The translations under genes were made by a program, and so were the position numbers. The notes below the pieces were generated by a model. It worked only from the letters and a program-made list of their open reading frames with translations. It did no database searches and was not told the DNA's origin. DNA of 18,463 bases, taken from the NCBI GenBank assembly GCA_902478715.1, contig CABSMC010000050.1, positions 1-18,463 of the forward strand, written 5' to 3'. Position 1 is the stretch's first letter; the number at the start of each line of letters is the position of its first letter. Shown piece by piece: positions 6,535-14,597 of this stretch. The DNA is from an uncultured Adlercreutzia sp. (GTDB lineage: Bacteria > Actinomycetota > Coriobacteriia > Coriobacteriales > Eggerthellaceae).

Positions 6535-7248
6535 GTGGATGACCTCTTCGCGCGGACGCGGTTGCTGCTGGGGCAAGACGGGCTCGACCGATTGGCGGCG
6601 GCTCGGGTGGCCGTGTTCGGCATCGGCGGGGTGGGCGGCTATGCGGTGGAGGCGCTGGCTCGCAGCGGGGTGGGGGCGCTCGATCTCATCGACTCTGACA
6701 CGGTGGATCCGACTAACCTCAACCGGCAGATTATCGCCACGCTGGACGCTATCGGGCGCTCGAAGGTCGAGGTGGCGGCCGAGCGCGTAGCCTCCATCAA
6801 TCCGTCGTGCATCGTGCGCCCTCGCCAGTGCTTCTTCCTTCCCGAGACGGCCGACCAGTTCGATTTCGCGGCCTTCGATTATGTGATTGACGCGGTGGAC
6901 ACGGTGAGTGCGAAAATCGCCCTGGTGGAGGCGGCCTTTGCAGCGGGCGTGCCCATTGTGTCGTCCATGGGCGCGGGCAACAAGCTCGATCCGACGGCGT
7001 TTCGGGTGGCGGACATCTACGAGACCTCGGTCGATCCGCTCGCCCGCGTCATGCGTCGCGAGTTGCGGCGGCGAGGCATTCCGTCGTTGAAGGTGGTCTA
7101 CTCCACTGAGCCCCCGCTCGTTCCTACAGATGACGACATGGCTGTGAAGGACGGCGCGCGTCCGGCACCCGGCTCAGTTGCCTTCGTCCCCTCCGTAGCC
7201 GGCCTCATTCTCGGCGGGGAAGTGGTGAAGGACTTGGCGGTCCGCTAA
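6535..7248 (+). CDS. tcdA: ThiF/E1-like protein, probable tRNA threonylcarbamoyladenosine dehydratase
   Basis: A 237-residue cytoplasmic Rossmann-fold protein of the E1-like/ThiF superfamily. TcdA uses ATP to convert t6A37 of ANN-decoding tRNAs to its cyclic form. The nucleotide-binding loop is GIGGVGG (29-35), followed by IDSDTVDPTNLNRQ (52-65), the acidic and Arg/Asn ATP-contacting segment, and VIDAVDT (117-123). SMGAGNKLDP (144-153) and the later YETSVDPLARVMRREL are typical of TcdA rather than of MoeB or ThiF. It is slightly shorter than many homologues. The start is GTG 6535 with GGAG at 6524-6527; no in-frame ATG lies nearby. The upstream gap contains the inverted-repeat element. The subfamily call is strong but rests on motif memory, not a search. 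Confidence 0.85.
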   Translation: MDDLFARTRLLLGQDGLDRLAAARVAVFGIGGVGGYAVEALARSGVGALDLIDSDTVDPTNLNRQIIATLDAIGRSKVEVAAERVASINPSCIVRPRQCFFLPETADQFDFAAFDYVIDAVDTVSAKIALVEAAFAAGVPIVSSMGAGNKLDPTAFRVADIYETSVDPLARVMRRELRRRGIPSLKVVYSTEPPLVPTDDDMAVKDGARPAPGSVAFVPSVAGLILGGEVVKDLAVR

Positions 7249-7325
7249 AGTGCGCTGCTGCGTACACGTTGGTGCCAGGGTTCTCGGAAGCGGCCGGACG
7301 GTGGCGGGGCGGATTAACGGGTGCC

Positions 7326-7373
7326 GGGAGCGGCGGCAGGAGCGGGAGCGGCGTCCATGGCGCGGGGAGCGGC
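7326..7373 (+). repeat. Three spaced copies of GGGAGCGGC
   Basis: GGGAGCGGC occurs at 7326-7334, 7344-7352 and 7365-7373, with steps of 18 and 21 bases, in the G-rich gap between tcdA and tRNA-His. Both steps are multiples of three and one frame reads as a Gly/Ser-rich string, so it could be a coding relic, but no credible start or family is visible. Confidence 0.4.
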
Positions 7374-7389
7374 ATGGGAAAAATAACTC

Positions 7390-7418
7390 TTGCACCCAGG
7401 CGCTCTGTTGCCTATAAT
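7390..7418 (+). promoter_or_regulatory. Strong sigma-70 promoter for tRNA-His
   Basis: TTGCAC (7390-7395), 17-nt spacer, perfect TATAAT (7413-7418). The start point would be near 7425, about ten bases before the tRNA. Confidence 0.85.
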
Positions 7419-7435
7419 TCTGCCTTGCGCGAAAT

Positions 7436-7513
7436 GGTGGGTGTGGCCTAGTTGGCTAAGGCGCCAGATTGTGGCTCTGGAGATCGTGGGTTCGAGTCCC
7501 ATCATCCACCCCA
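7436..7513 (+). tRNA. tRNA-His (GTG anticodon)
   Basis: The cloverleaf has acceptor GTGGGTG/CATCCAC, D-arm GCCT/AGGC, anticodon arm CCAGA-TTGTGGC-TCTGG and T-arm GTGGG-TTCGAGT-CCCAT, with encoded CCA. The base before the acceptor (7436) is G and faces C at the discriminator (7510), giving the G-1:C73 pair that histidyl-tRNA synthetase requires. No terminator follows, so read-through into tRNA-Lys is possible. Confidence 0.96.
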
Positions 7514-7533
7514 GCGCGCTTGAAAATTAGGGC

Positions 7534-7562
7534 TTGCAATTCAGAAAAGCTTCGCCTAAAAT
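7534..7562 (+). promoter_or_regulatory. Sigma-70 promoter for tRNA-Lys
   Basis: TTGCAA (7534-7539), 17-nt spacer, TAAAAT (7557-7562). It lies in the 77-nt gap between the two tRNA genes. Confidence 0.75.
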
Positions 7563-7590
7563 ATTCAAGCGCTTTGCGCAGGAACCAAGT

Positions 7591-7666
7591 GCACCATTAG
7601 CTTAGTTGGTAGAGCAGGGGACTCTTAATCCCAAGGTCGAAGGTTCGAGTCCTTCATGGTGCACCA
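7591..7666 (+). tRNA. tRNA-Lys (CTT anticodon)
   Basis: A 76-nt cloverleaf with acceptor GCACCAT/ATGGTGC, D-arm GCTT/GAGC, anticodon loop CTCTTAA (CTT at 34-36), T-arm GAAGG-TTCGAGT-CCTTC, discriminator A and encoded CCA. The top pair of the anticodon stem (27-43) is a G/A mismatch. Confidence 0.95.
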
Positions 7667-7678
7667 CCGAAATGCCAG

Positions 7679-7708
7679 GCCAGCGGCTTATCGTCGCTGG
7701 CTTTCTTG
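7679..7708 (+). terminator. Intrinsic terminator after tRNA-Lys
   Basis: GCCAGCG (7679-7685) pairs with CGCTGGC (7695-7701) around a 9-nt loop, followed by TTTCTTG. Confidence 0.75.
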
Positions 7709-7887
7709 TTGCTTCGACTGCATCTCGGCTGCTCCTGTCCCGCAACGTCCCATTTCTCCAGAAAGGCAAGCTGCGCTTCTCAACGTTACGGCTTGACCTG
7801 AGTCCAAGATAGGTGCAGCATTTTGGGTCGAAGTGTGCCATACTGAGTGACAAAGGCCCCTTATCTCAAGCAAGGAATTTACCTCCC

Positions 7888-9570
7888 ATGGAATCAAAGA
7901 CAACCACCGAGTCGTCCGACCGCCGCTTCGCGCTGCTCATCGATGCGGACAACGTGTCGGCGCGCTATCTGAAGCCGATCTTGAACGAGCTGTCGAAGTA
8001 CGGCACCGTCACCATCAAGCGCATCTATGGCGACTGGACGCTCACGCTGCACGCGAAATGGAAGGACGCGCTGCTGGAGAACTCTATCACGCCCATCCAG
8101 CAGTTCGGCTACACCCAGGGCAAGAACGCCACGGATTCCGCTATGATCATCGACGCCATGGACATCCTCTACACCGACAACGTCGATGGCTTCTGCCTCG
8201 TGTCCAGCGATTCGGACTTCACGCGCCTGGCCAGCCGCCTGCGCGAGAGCGGGCGCATGGTCATCGGCATGGGGGAGAAGAAGACCCCCACGCCCTTCCG
8301 CCGCGCCTGTGATGTGTTCACCACGCTCGAGCTGCTTGTGCAGAACAAGCGCAACGAGAAGGGCGGCGGCGGCAACGCGGTACCGAAGGACTCCGTGGAG
8401 CAGGCGGTGGTGGACATCATCACCGACAACCAGAACAACGGCAAGGCTACCGGTCTGGGCGAGATCGGCAGTCGCCTGCAGAAGCGCTATCCCGATTTCG
8501 ACGTGCGCAGCTACGGCACGAACCTGCTCTCGAAGCTGCTCGAGGAGTTCACGCGGGTGCGCATCACCAAAGATCACAGCTCGGTCACCGTGGAGCTTGC
8601 CGAAGGCGAGGAACGCGCCGAGAAGGCGGAGAAGCCCGAGGTGGGAAAGGTCGAGAAGGTCGAGAAGGCCGCGAAGACCGCGAAGACCGCTAAGGCAGAA
8701 GAGGCCGCCGACGTCACCTCTGAGCTCGATGGAGAGGCGGCCGCGACTGAGGTGTCCTCGGCCGAGGCGGAGAAGCCTGAGAAGCCGAATCGCCGCTCGC
8801 GCAGCCACCGCGGCACACGCAAGGTTGCGACGAAGGCCGTCGCGCGTCTGGCGGAGGGTCGCCAGCCCGCCGCCGCGCTGCCCGAGGGCGAAGCGGAACA
8901 GCAGGCTGCTTCCGCGGAAGTGGCGGTGGAGGTGCCGGCCTCCGAGGGCATCGAGGTGGTCATGGAGGCAGCGCCGGAGACAGAACCTGTGGCACCGGAG
9001 GCTCCGAAGGACGTGCGGCCCGGACGTCGCGCCCGCGCCGAGCGCAAGACCCGCCAGACGAAGAAGGCTGATGTCGCCGAAGGGGCGAAGGCGAGCGAGT
9101 CGAAGGAGCTCGTGGAAGTTGAGAAGCCCGCGGAAGTCGAGAGGCCCGCTGAGCCGCAGAAGTCGACGCGCCGCCGTAAGGCAGCCAAGCCGAAGGCGGA
9201 GGAGATTCCCGCAGTCGAGAAGCCCACTGTAGAGAAGGCCATCGCGAAGAAGGAGACCGCCAAGAAGGCCGCCGCGAAGACGAATGCGGCCAAGAACGAG
9301 ACCCCCAAGAAGGCCGCTCCCAAGAAAACCGCGCCGCGCAAGAAGAAGCCCGCGGGCGACACCCCGGCCGGCTACATCCGCGAGCTGGTGGCCGGCGCTG
9401 GCGCCGAGGGCATCATGCTCTCCACCATCACCGACGCCCTGCGTGCCAAGTTCAAGGACTTCAAGGTGCGCGACCTCGGCTATTCCCAGATGCGCCAGTA
9501 CATGGCCTCGGTGGGAGATTACGAGCTGGAGAAGAGCGGCCGCAACTTCCGCGTGCGCCTTTCCCGATAG
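7888..9570 (+). CDS. NYN-domain protein with two OST-HTH/LOTUS domains and a long basic linker
   Basis: A 560-residue protein in three parts. The N-terminal NYN (LabA-like, PIN-fold) domain covers about 10-155; its acidic residues include IDADN (18-22), Asp83 in ATDSAM, and SSDSDF (106-111), consistent with a metal-dependent RNase site. An OST-HTH/LOTUS domain, a predicted RNA-binding winged helix, spans about 167-238. Residues about 240-490 are low-complexity, Lys/Ala/Glu/Pro-rich, with repeated EKP and KTAK steps early and a KKAA/KKTAP-rich, histone-H1-like end. A second LOTUS domain closes the protein (about 492-560). The whole suggests RNA binding or cleavage, but no substrate is known to me. 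ATG 7888 follows AAGGA at 7872-7876; a frame back to GTG 7813 adds residues before the conserved domain and is less likely. The Nha antiporter gene follows 60 nt later. Confidence 0.85.
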   Translation: MESKTTTESSDRRFALLIDADNVSARYLKPILNELSKYGTVTIKRIYGDWTLTLHAKWKDALLENSITPIQQFGYTQGKNATDSAMIIDAMDILYTDNVDGFCLVSSDSDFTRLASRLRESGRMVIGMGEKKTPTPFRRACDVFTTLELLVQNKRNEKGGGGNAVPKDSVEQAVVDIITDNQNNGKATGLGEIGSRLQKRYPDFDVRSYGTNLLSKLLEEFTRVRITKDHSSVTVELAEGEERAEKAEKPEVGKVEKVEKAAKTAKTAKAEEAADVTSELDGEAAATEVSSAEAEKPEKPNRRSRSHRGTRKVATKAVARLAEGRQPAAALPEGEAEQQAASAEVAVEVPASEGIEVVMEAAPETEPVAPEAPKDVRPGRRARAERKTRQTKKADVAEGAKASESKELVEVEKPAEVERPAEPQKSTRRRKAAKPKAEEIPAVEKPTVEKAIAKKETAKKAAAKTNAAKNETPKKAAPKKTAPRKKKPAGDTPAGYIRELVAGAGAEGIMLSTITDALRAKFKDFKVRDLGYSQMRQYMASVGDYELEKSGRNFRVRLSR

Positions 9571-9630
9571 CCCGCCATGCTCTAAAATATCTTATTCGTC
9601 CATTGCCGACACCCAAAAGGAGATGCATTT

Positions 9631-11673
9631 GTGGAAGCGCTGACCCTCGGTCTGCTCCTGCTCGTCGCCGTCTTGGCGTCCTCGCTCATCGACCAGATTA
9701 TCCCGCGCGTCTCGCTTCCGCTCATCCAGATCGTCATCGGGCTCCTCATTGCCGTTGTGGCCGGCGGCGAGGTGGAGGTGACGCTCGACCCGGAGCTGTT
9801 CCTCGTCATGTTCATCGCGCCTTTGCTCTACGACGAGGCGAAGCATGCCGACAAGCAAGCGCTCTGGCGCGAGCGCAAGCCCGTGCTCTCCCTGGCCATA
9901 GGCCTCGTGGTGGCCACCACGCTCGTCATCGGCTTTCTGCTGAACGCGTTCGTGCCCTCCATCCCGCTGGCGGCGGCCTTCGCCCTCGGCGCGGCCTTGG
10001 GCCCCACCGACGCCGTGGCGGTCTCGTCGCTTTCGAAGCAGGTGGACATCCCGAAGCGCCAGGCCTCCATGCTGAAGGGCGAGCTGCTCTTGAACGATGC
10101 CTCGGGCATCGTGTCCTTCCAGTTCGCCATTGCTGCCGTGGTCACTGGATCGTTCTCCCTGATTGACGCCGGGGTCGACTTCCTCGTGGAGTTCGTCGGC
10201 GGTCTGCTGCTCGGCATTTTGCTGGGTTTGCTCGGCAATGGGGTCGTCAAGCGCGCCCGCTCCATCGGTGTGGAGAACACGAACTTCCATGTGCTCTTCG
10301 AGGTGCTCATCCCCTTCCTCATCTACCTGGTGGCCAACGTGTGCCATGTATCCGGCGTCATCGCCGTGGTGGTGGCCGGACTCATCAACGTCACCTCCCC
10401 CAAGGGGGTCATCGGCCCTTCGGTCTCGCGCATGAACATCGTCTCGGGCAGCGTGTGGCACGTGCTCACCTATGCCCTGAACGGCATCGTGTTCGTGCTT
10501 CTGGGGACTCAGCTTCCCTTGGCCATGCAAGATACGTGGGAGAACGTGCGCATCACGAACTCCACGCTCATCCTGCTCGTCTTCGGGCTCACCTTCGTGC
10601 TTCTGGCCACGCGATTTCTGTGGGTGCTCGCCATGGATCTCTACCATGTGCGCCGTGACGAGAAGCGCCGCTTCGGGAAAGGCGATCTGCGCAGCACACT
10701 CATCACGACGTTTTGCGGGGCCAAGGGCACCATCACGCTCTCCATCATGTTCTCCATTCCCACCTATGCCGTCTACGGGCCGCCCAACGTGCCCTTTCCC
10801 CAGCGCGAGCTGCTGATCTTCCTCGCCTGCGGCGTCATCGTGTGCACGCTGCTTCTGGCCACGTTCGTCGTGCCGCTTCTGGCGCCGGCCCGCGACAAGG
10901 GGGAAGAGGAGCTGCGTCGCATCGACCAGGATGCCGCCACTACCATGGACATCATGCGCGAGGTCATCGAGATGCTTGCGGCCCAGCAGACCCGAGAGAA
11001 CCGCGCGGAGACCCGGGCGGTCATCCGCTCCTACAACGACCGCCTTGCGCGCATCAAGGCCAACAGCGGCATCGAGAGCGAGATGAACGTCGAGCTGCGC
11101 GTTCAGGCCCTTATGTGGGAGTACGAGCGCGCCATGGAGCTGATGGAGCGCGGCGTCGTCTCCGGTGTGGTGGCCTACCGCTACATGGGGCGCCTCGAGC
11201 AGGCCATGCAGCTTCTGCAGCACGGCAAGGGCCACGGCACGTTGAAGCGCTGGAACGGCCGCTTCCGGGCGCTGTGGCACCGCGGCGTGCGCGCGGTGCT
11301 GCGCGAGCTGCCGGGCAACACGGAGCTGGCCGAGCAGACCGAGGAGATGCGCTGGCTGCAAACGGCCACGCGCACCTATGCCGTGGAGCACCTTGAAGCG
11401 GCCGTCGCCTCCAGCCAGGTGCCCACCGAGGACGCGGCGGCGGTGCTCGTGGAGTACCAGCGCTCGGTGGCGGCGCTGCACGACGCGCGGCCCACGGTGA
11501 CCTCCGTCATCAAGGCCGGCGATCGCACCGAGGATATCAAGCGCAAGGCCTACACCTTCGAGTTGGAGCAGATCCAGAGCGCCTACGAGGACGACCGACT
11601 CTCGCGCGCCCATGCCCAGCGCATGCGCGAGAGCGTCCAGCTCATGCAGATGGATCTGGAGGACTCCGTATAG
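9631..11673 (+). CDS. CPA1-family Na+/H+ antiporter (NhaP/YjcE-like)
   Basis: A 680-residue protein that should exchange Na+ (or K+) for H+ across the cytoplasmic membrane. The first ~430 residues hold about a dozen membrane segments. Family-typical motifs are DPELFLVMFIAPLLY (53-67), GPTDAVAV (124-131, Asp127) and ELLLNDASGIV (151-161), whose Asn155-Asp156 pair forms the cation-binding centre of electroneutral CPA1 exchangers. Residues about 430-680 are a charged helical cytoplasmic tail, probably regulatory, common in the bacterial CPA1 subgroup. GTG 9631 has AAGGAG at 9617-9622. A TAAAAT at 9583-9588 could be a -10 but lacks a good -35, so co-transcription with the NYN gene is possible. 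A paralogue begins at 18064. Ion preference cannot be read from the sequence. Confidence 0.9.
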   Translation: MEALTLGLLLLVAVLASSLIDQIIPRVSLPLIQIVIGLLIAVVAGGEVEVTLDPELFLVMFIAPLLYDEAKHADKQALWRERKPVLSLAIGLVVATTLVIGFLLNAFVPSIPLAAAFALGAALGPTDAVAVSSLSKQVDIPKRQASMLKGELLLNDASGIVSFQFAIAAVVTGSFSLIDAGVDFLVEFVGGLLLGILLGLLGNGVVKRARSIGVENTNFHVLFEVLIPFLIYLVANVCHVSGVIAVVVAGLINVTSPKGVIGPSVSRMNIVSGSVWHVLTYALNGIVFVLLGTQLPLAMQDTWENVRITNSTLILLVFGLTFVLLATRFLWVLAMDLYHVRRDEKRRFGKGDLRSTLITTFCGAKGTITLSIMFSIPTYAVYGPPNVPFPQRELLIFLACGVIVCTLLLATFVVPLLAPARDKGEEELRRIDQDAATTMDIMREVIEMLAAQQTRENRAETRAVIRSYNDRLARIKANSGIESEMNVELRVQALMWEYERAMELMERGVVSGVVAYRYMGRLEQAMQLLQHGKGHGTLKRWNGRFRALWHRGVRAVLRELPGNTELAEQTEEMRWLQTATRTYAVEHLEAAVASSQVPTEDAAAVLVEYQRSVAALHDARPTVTSVIKAGDRTEDIKRKAYTFELEQIQSAYEDDRLSRAHAQRMRESVQLMQMDLEDSV

Positions 11674-11707
11674 AAAAACGGCGCCCCCTCCGCTAAGGGG
11701 GGCGCCG
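11673..11707 (-). terminator. Intrinsic terminator of trpS, possibly shared with the convergent antiporter gene
   Basis: CGGCGCCCCC (11679-11688) pairs with GGGGGCGCCG (11698-11707) around a 9-nt loop. Read on the minus strand the stem is followed by GTTTTTCTA, so it best ends trpS. On the plus strand the T content after the stem is poor, though the hairpin could still protect the antiporter mRNA end. Confidence 0.8.
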
Positions 11708-11742
11708 TGGTCGCGCGGTATCGATAAGCTTGCCCGCGGCGG

Positions 11743-12801
11743 CTAGTACACCATGCCCATGGCCTCGCGCACCTCGTCCAAGGTGGTGTTGGCGATCTCG
11801 TTGGCGCGGCGGTTGCCCTCGTGCAGGATCTCGCGCACCATCTCCGGCTGGCCTTCCAGCTCGCGGCGACGCTCGCGGATGGGGGCCAGGTACGCGTTCA
11901 CCGACTCGGTCACGTAGCGCTTGAGGGCGCCGGCGCCGTCATTGCCGATCTCCGCCGCGATGTCCTGCTCGGTGCGGCCGGTGGTCAGCGCCGCCGTGGT
12001 CAGTAGGGCCGACACGCCGGGACGATTCTCCTTATCGAAGGTGATCATGCGCTCGGAGTCGGTCTGCGACTTCTTGATGAGCTTGGCGGTCTCCTCTTCC
12101 GTGGCCGAAAGGGCGATGGCGTTGCCGTAGCTCTTCGACATCTTGCGCCCGTCGAGGCCGGGGATTTCCACGGCGTCTGTGAGAAGCCCGTGGGGCTCCG
12201 GGAACACCCGCCCGTAGCGCTCGTTGAAGCGGCGGGCGATCTGGCGGGTCTGCTCGATGTGGGGCAGTTGGTCTTTGCCGACGGGCACGACGTTGCCCTT
12301 GCAGAAGAGGATGTCGCAGGCCTGGTGCACCGGGTAGCTGAGGAGCAGCCCCGTGAGCGCGTGGCCCGAGGCCTCCTGCTCGGCCTTCACCGTGGGGTTG
12401 CGCATGAGCTCGGATTCGGTGACGAGCGACAGGAAGGGGAGCATGAGCTGGTTTAGGGCGGGCACGGCGGAGTGGGTGAAGATGATGGTCTTCTCCGGAT
12501 CGATGCCGCAGGCCAGATAATCGATGACCATGTTGTGCACGTTGTCGGCGATGTTGGCCGTGGTGTCGCGGTCGGTGATGACCTGGTAGTCGGCGATGAT
12601 GATGCGGGTGGTGACGCCGGCGTTCTGCAAGGCGACGCGCTCGCGGATGGTGCCGAAGTAGTGGCCCATGTGCAGACGGCCCGTGGGGCGGTCGCCCGTG
12701 AGCATGGTGTATTTCTCTGGGTGCACGGCCAGATCGGCCTTGATTTCGTCGCTGATCTTCTTGGAGGCGAGGAAGGTATCGCTCGTCAAATCGCTTGCCA
12801 T
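11743..12801 (-). CDS. trpS: Tryptophan--tRNA ligase
   Basis: Class I synthetase that charges tRNA-Trp. The 352-residue product has the normal length for bacterial TrpS. GDRPTGRLHMGHYFG (36-50) contains the HIGH-type motif HMGH (44-47), and KMSKS is exact at 220-224 in GRKMSKSYGN. The intervening tryptophan-pocket region carries the family-typical PVGKDQLPHIEQTRQIARRF (173-192). ATG at 12801 was chosen over a frame reaching 12915: the extra 38 residues are basic and unlike TrpS, and a GAGAGG ribosome site sits before 12801. The 194-nt gap to tRNA-Val must hold the trpS promoter; TATACT boxes occur on the minus strand (for example 12912-12907) but none has a good -35. No T-box specifier or antiterminator was seen. 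Confidence 0.95.
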   Translation of the reverse strand: MASDLTSDTFLASKKISDEIKADLAVHPEKYTMLTGDRPTGRLHMGHYFGTIRERVALQNAGVTTRIIIADYQVITDRDTTANIADNVHNMVIDYLACGIDPEKTIIFTHSAVPALNQLMLPFLSLVTESELMRNPTVKAEQEASGHALTGLLLSYPVHQACDILFCKGNVVPVGKDQLPHIEQTRQIARRFNERYGRVFPEPHGLLTDAVEIPGLDGRKMSKSYGNAIALSATEEETAKLIKKSQTDSERMITFDKENRPGVSALLTTAALTTGRTEQDIAAEIGNDGAGALKRYVTESVNAYLAPIRERRRELEGQPEMVREILHEGNRRANEIANTTLDEVREAMGMVY

Positions 12802-12924
12802 GGGGCCGGAACCTCTCTTTCTCGTGCGCCGTTTCGGGATGGACGGCCTCGGCACTGAAAGCGCGGGAAGAACCGCCAAACGGTGGAATTGTGAATATGT
12901 TGGGATAGTATACAAGATTCCCCC

Positions 12925-12953
12925 TTGCGCGCGTCGCGAAATCCGTGTAGTAT
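12925..12953 (+). promoter_or_regulatory. Sigma-70 promoter for tRNA-Val
   Basis: TTGCGC (12925-12930), 17-nt spacer, TAGTAT (12948-12953). It is divergent from trpS and may overlap its promoter. Confidence 0.6.
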
Positions 12954-12995
12954 ATACAGCCGTCGCAAGTCACCCAGTGAGTTGCGAAACCCTTC

Positions 12996-13070
12996 GGTCG
13001 CTTGGCTCAGCGGGAGAGCATCGCCTTCACACGGCGGGGGTCACAGGTTCAAATCCTGTAGCGACCACCA
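12996..13070 (+). tRNA. tRNA-Val (CAC anticodon)
   Basis: A 75-nt cloverleaf with acceptor GGTCGCT/AGCGACC, D-arm GCTC/GAGC, anticodon arm TCGCC-TTCACAC-GGCGG, T-loop TTCAAAT, discriminator A and encoded CCA. Confidence 0.95.
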
Positions 13071-13079
13071 TGAATTCGC

Positions 13080-13104
13080 AGGCCCCTCCTCGGAGGGGCC
13101 TTTT
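13080..13104 (+). terminator. Intrinsic terminator after tRNA-Val
   Basis: AGGCCCCTCC (13080-13089) and GGAGGGGCCT (13092-13101) form a near-perfect palindrome with a tight loop, followed by TTTT (13101-13104). Confidence 0.85.
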
Positions 13105-13143
13105 CGTATTCAAAGAGCTTTTCGCCCGGGAAAGGAAGCCGTC

Positions 13144-14427
13144 GTGAAACGGATTGCATTTGCTGTGGTGACCGTGGTGCTCGGGGCTTGCGCCGGGGCG
13201 TTTTGCTGGGCGTTCTTCTTTCTCATGAACGCGGGCCTCGATCTTTTGTGGGTGAAGGCGCCGGCATGGCTGGCGGCGATAGGGATGCCCGCTGTCGTGT
13301 ACCCGCTTGCCTTCTGCGTTGCCGGCGGCGTTGCCATCGGATTGTTTCAAAAGAACGTGGGGCCGTACCCCGATGATATGAACGCGGTGCTCGCCGAGGT
13401 GAAGAAAACCGGGCGCTACGATTACCGGCATTTGGGAGCCATGTTCTTCGGCGCGCTCCTGCCGCTTCTGTTCGGCGGCAGCATCGGGCCCGAGGCTGGC
13501 CTCACCGGCGTGGTGGCGGGGCTTTGCAGCTGGGTGGGGGACCGACTCAAGTTCGTGGGCGCCGAGATGCGCGAGCTGGCGAACGCGGGCACGGCGGCCA
13601 TTTTGTCGGCGATCTTCTCGGCCCCGCTGTTCGGTCTGGCGGCGCCGCTGTTCGGCTATGCGGACGATGCCGACGGGCGTCGGCGCCGGATCGACTCGTT
13701 CACCGCGACGGTGGTTTCCGCGCCCCAGGTTTCCAAACCGGTCAAAACGGCGGTGTACCTGCTCTCCGTGGCCGGGGCGCTGGGGGCGTTCATGCTGCTC
13801 AACGAGGTGGCTGGCGGCGGTTCGGGGCTGCCGCACTTCTCCGACATGGCCGTGGGGACATCCGAGCTCGCCTGGGCGCTTCCCGTCATTGCGCTTGGCG
13901 CCTGCGCCGGCTGGCTCTTTCATGGCTTCGGCTGGGCCGTGGGCAAGCTGTCCGCGCGGCTCGGCGATCGCGTCGTAGTGAAGGCGGTCGTTGCCGGTGC
14001 GATACTGGGAGTTCTTGGGATCTTTCTCCCATTTACCCTGTTCGCCGGCGAGGCCCAGACCGAGATGCTGGCGCAGCAGTGGACGGCCCTCGGTGCCGGG
14101 GCGTTGCTCGCGACGGGGTTTCTCAAGGTGCTGGCCAGCCAGGTGTGCCTCGGACTCGGTTGGCGCGGCGGCCACTTCTTCCCGCTCATCTTCTCGGGGA
14201 TCGCCATCGGCTATGCCGCCGCCGGGCTCTTTGGCATCGACCCGGTCTTCGCGCTTTCCGTCAGCACGGCGGCCCTCTTGGGCGCCGCTATGCGCCAGCC
14301 GCTGATGGTGGCGTTGCTGCTCATCCTATGCTTTCCCGCGAAAGCCGTCGTCTTCGTCCTTGCCGCTGCGTGCTTGGGCGCCGCCGTTCCGGTTCCGAAG
14401 GCGTTCTCTCGAAAACTGCCTCATTAG
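13144..14427 (+). CDS. ClC-type chloride channel/transporter family protein
   Basis: A 427-residue membrane protein with about ten hydrophobic segments, the size of a bare ClC core without CBS domains. FGGSIGPEAG (110-119) lies at the end of the selectivity-filter helix and GWRGGHFFP (339-347) matches the GxFxP filter loop. If GSIGP is aligned with the GREGP motif of ClC-ec1, the external gating glutamate is replaced by Ile114, with Glu117 just after the proline. That points to a channel-like or otherwise divergent transport mode rather than the classical 2Cl-/H+ exchanger, but depends on the alignment. GTG 13144 follows AAGGAAG (13132-13138). A longer frame would cross the tRNA-Val gene and is rejected. 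The transported anion is not shown by the sequence. Confidence 0.82.
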   Translation: MKRIAFAVVTVVLGACAGAFCWAFFFLMNAGLDLLWVKAPAWLAAIGMPAVVYPLAFCVAGGVAIGLFQKNVGPYPDDMNAVLAEVKKTGRYDYRHLGAMFFGALLPLLFGGSIGPEAGLTGVVAGLCSWVGDRLKFVGAEMRELANAGTAAILSAIFSAPLFGLAAPLFGYADDADGRRRRIDSFTATVVSAPQVSKPVKTAVYLLSVAGALGAFMLLNEVAGGGSGLPHFSDMAVGTSELAWALPVIALGACAGWLFHGFGWAVGKLSARLGDRVVVKAVVAGAILGVLGIFLPFTLFAGEAQTEMLAQQWTALGAGALLATGFLKVLASQVCLGLGWRGGHFFPLIFSGIAIGYAAAGLFGIDPVFALSVSTAALLGAAMRQPLMVALLLILCFPAKAVVFVLAAACLGAAVPVPKAFSRKLPH

Positions 14428-14597
14428 ATGCTGGGAATATTGCTATTCGTTAATTCTATCTCTTCTAGACGCTTATAACTCGAGATCTCGTGCAGAAAAG
14501 CAGCACTTCGTGAACTGAAGGAGGTCGTGCGCAGGAATCGCGGGGCTCTCTGCTATGGTACGGGGGTGTTTGGAATAACCTACTCGAGGAGGCGGCC

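Noticed and set aside
7269..7451. Small Gly/Ser-rich open frame
   Set aside because: No ribosome site, and it runs through the tRNA-His promoter into the tRNA; kept only as a repeat observation.
12925..13143. Extended N-terminus of the ClC protein
   Set aside because: It would be translated through the tRNA-Val gene and its terminator; GTG 13144 has a good ribosome site.
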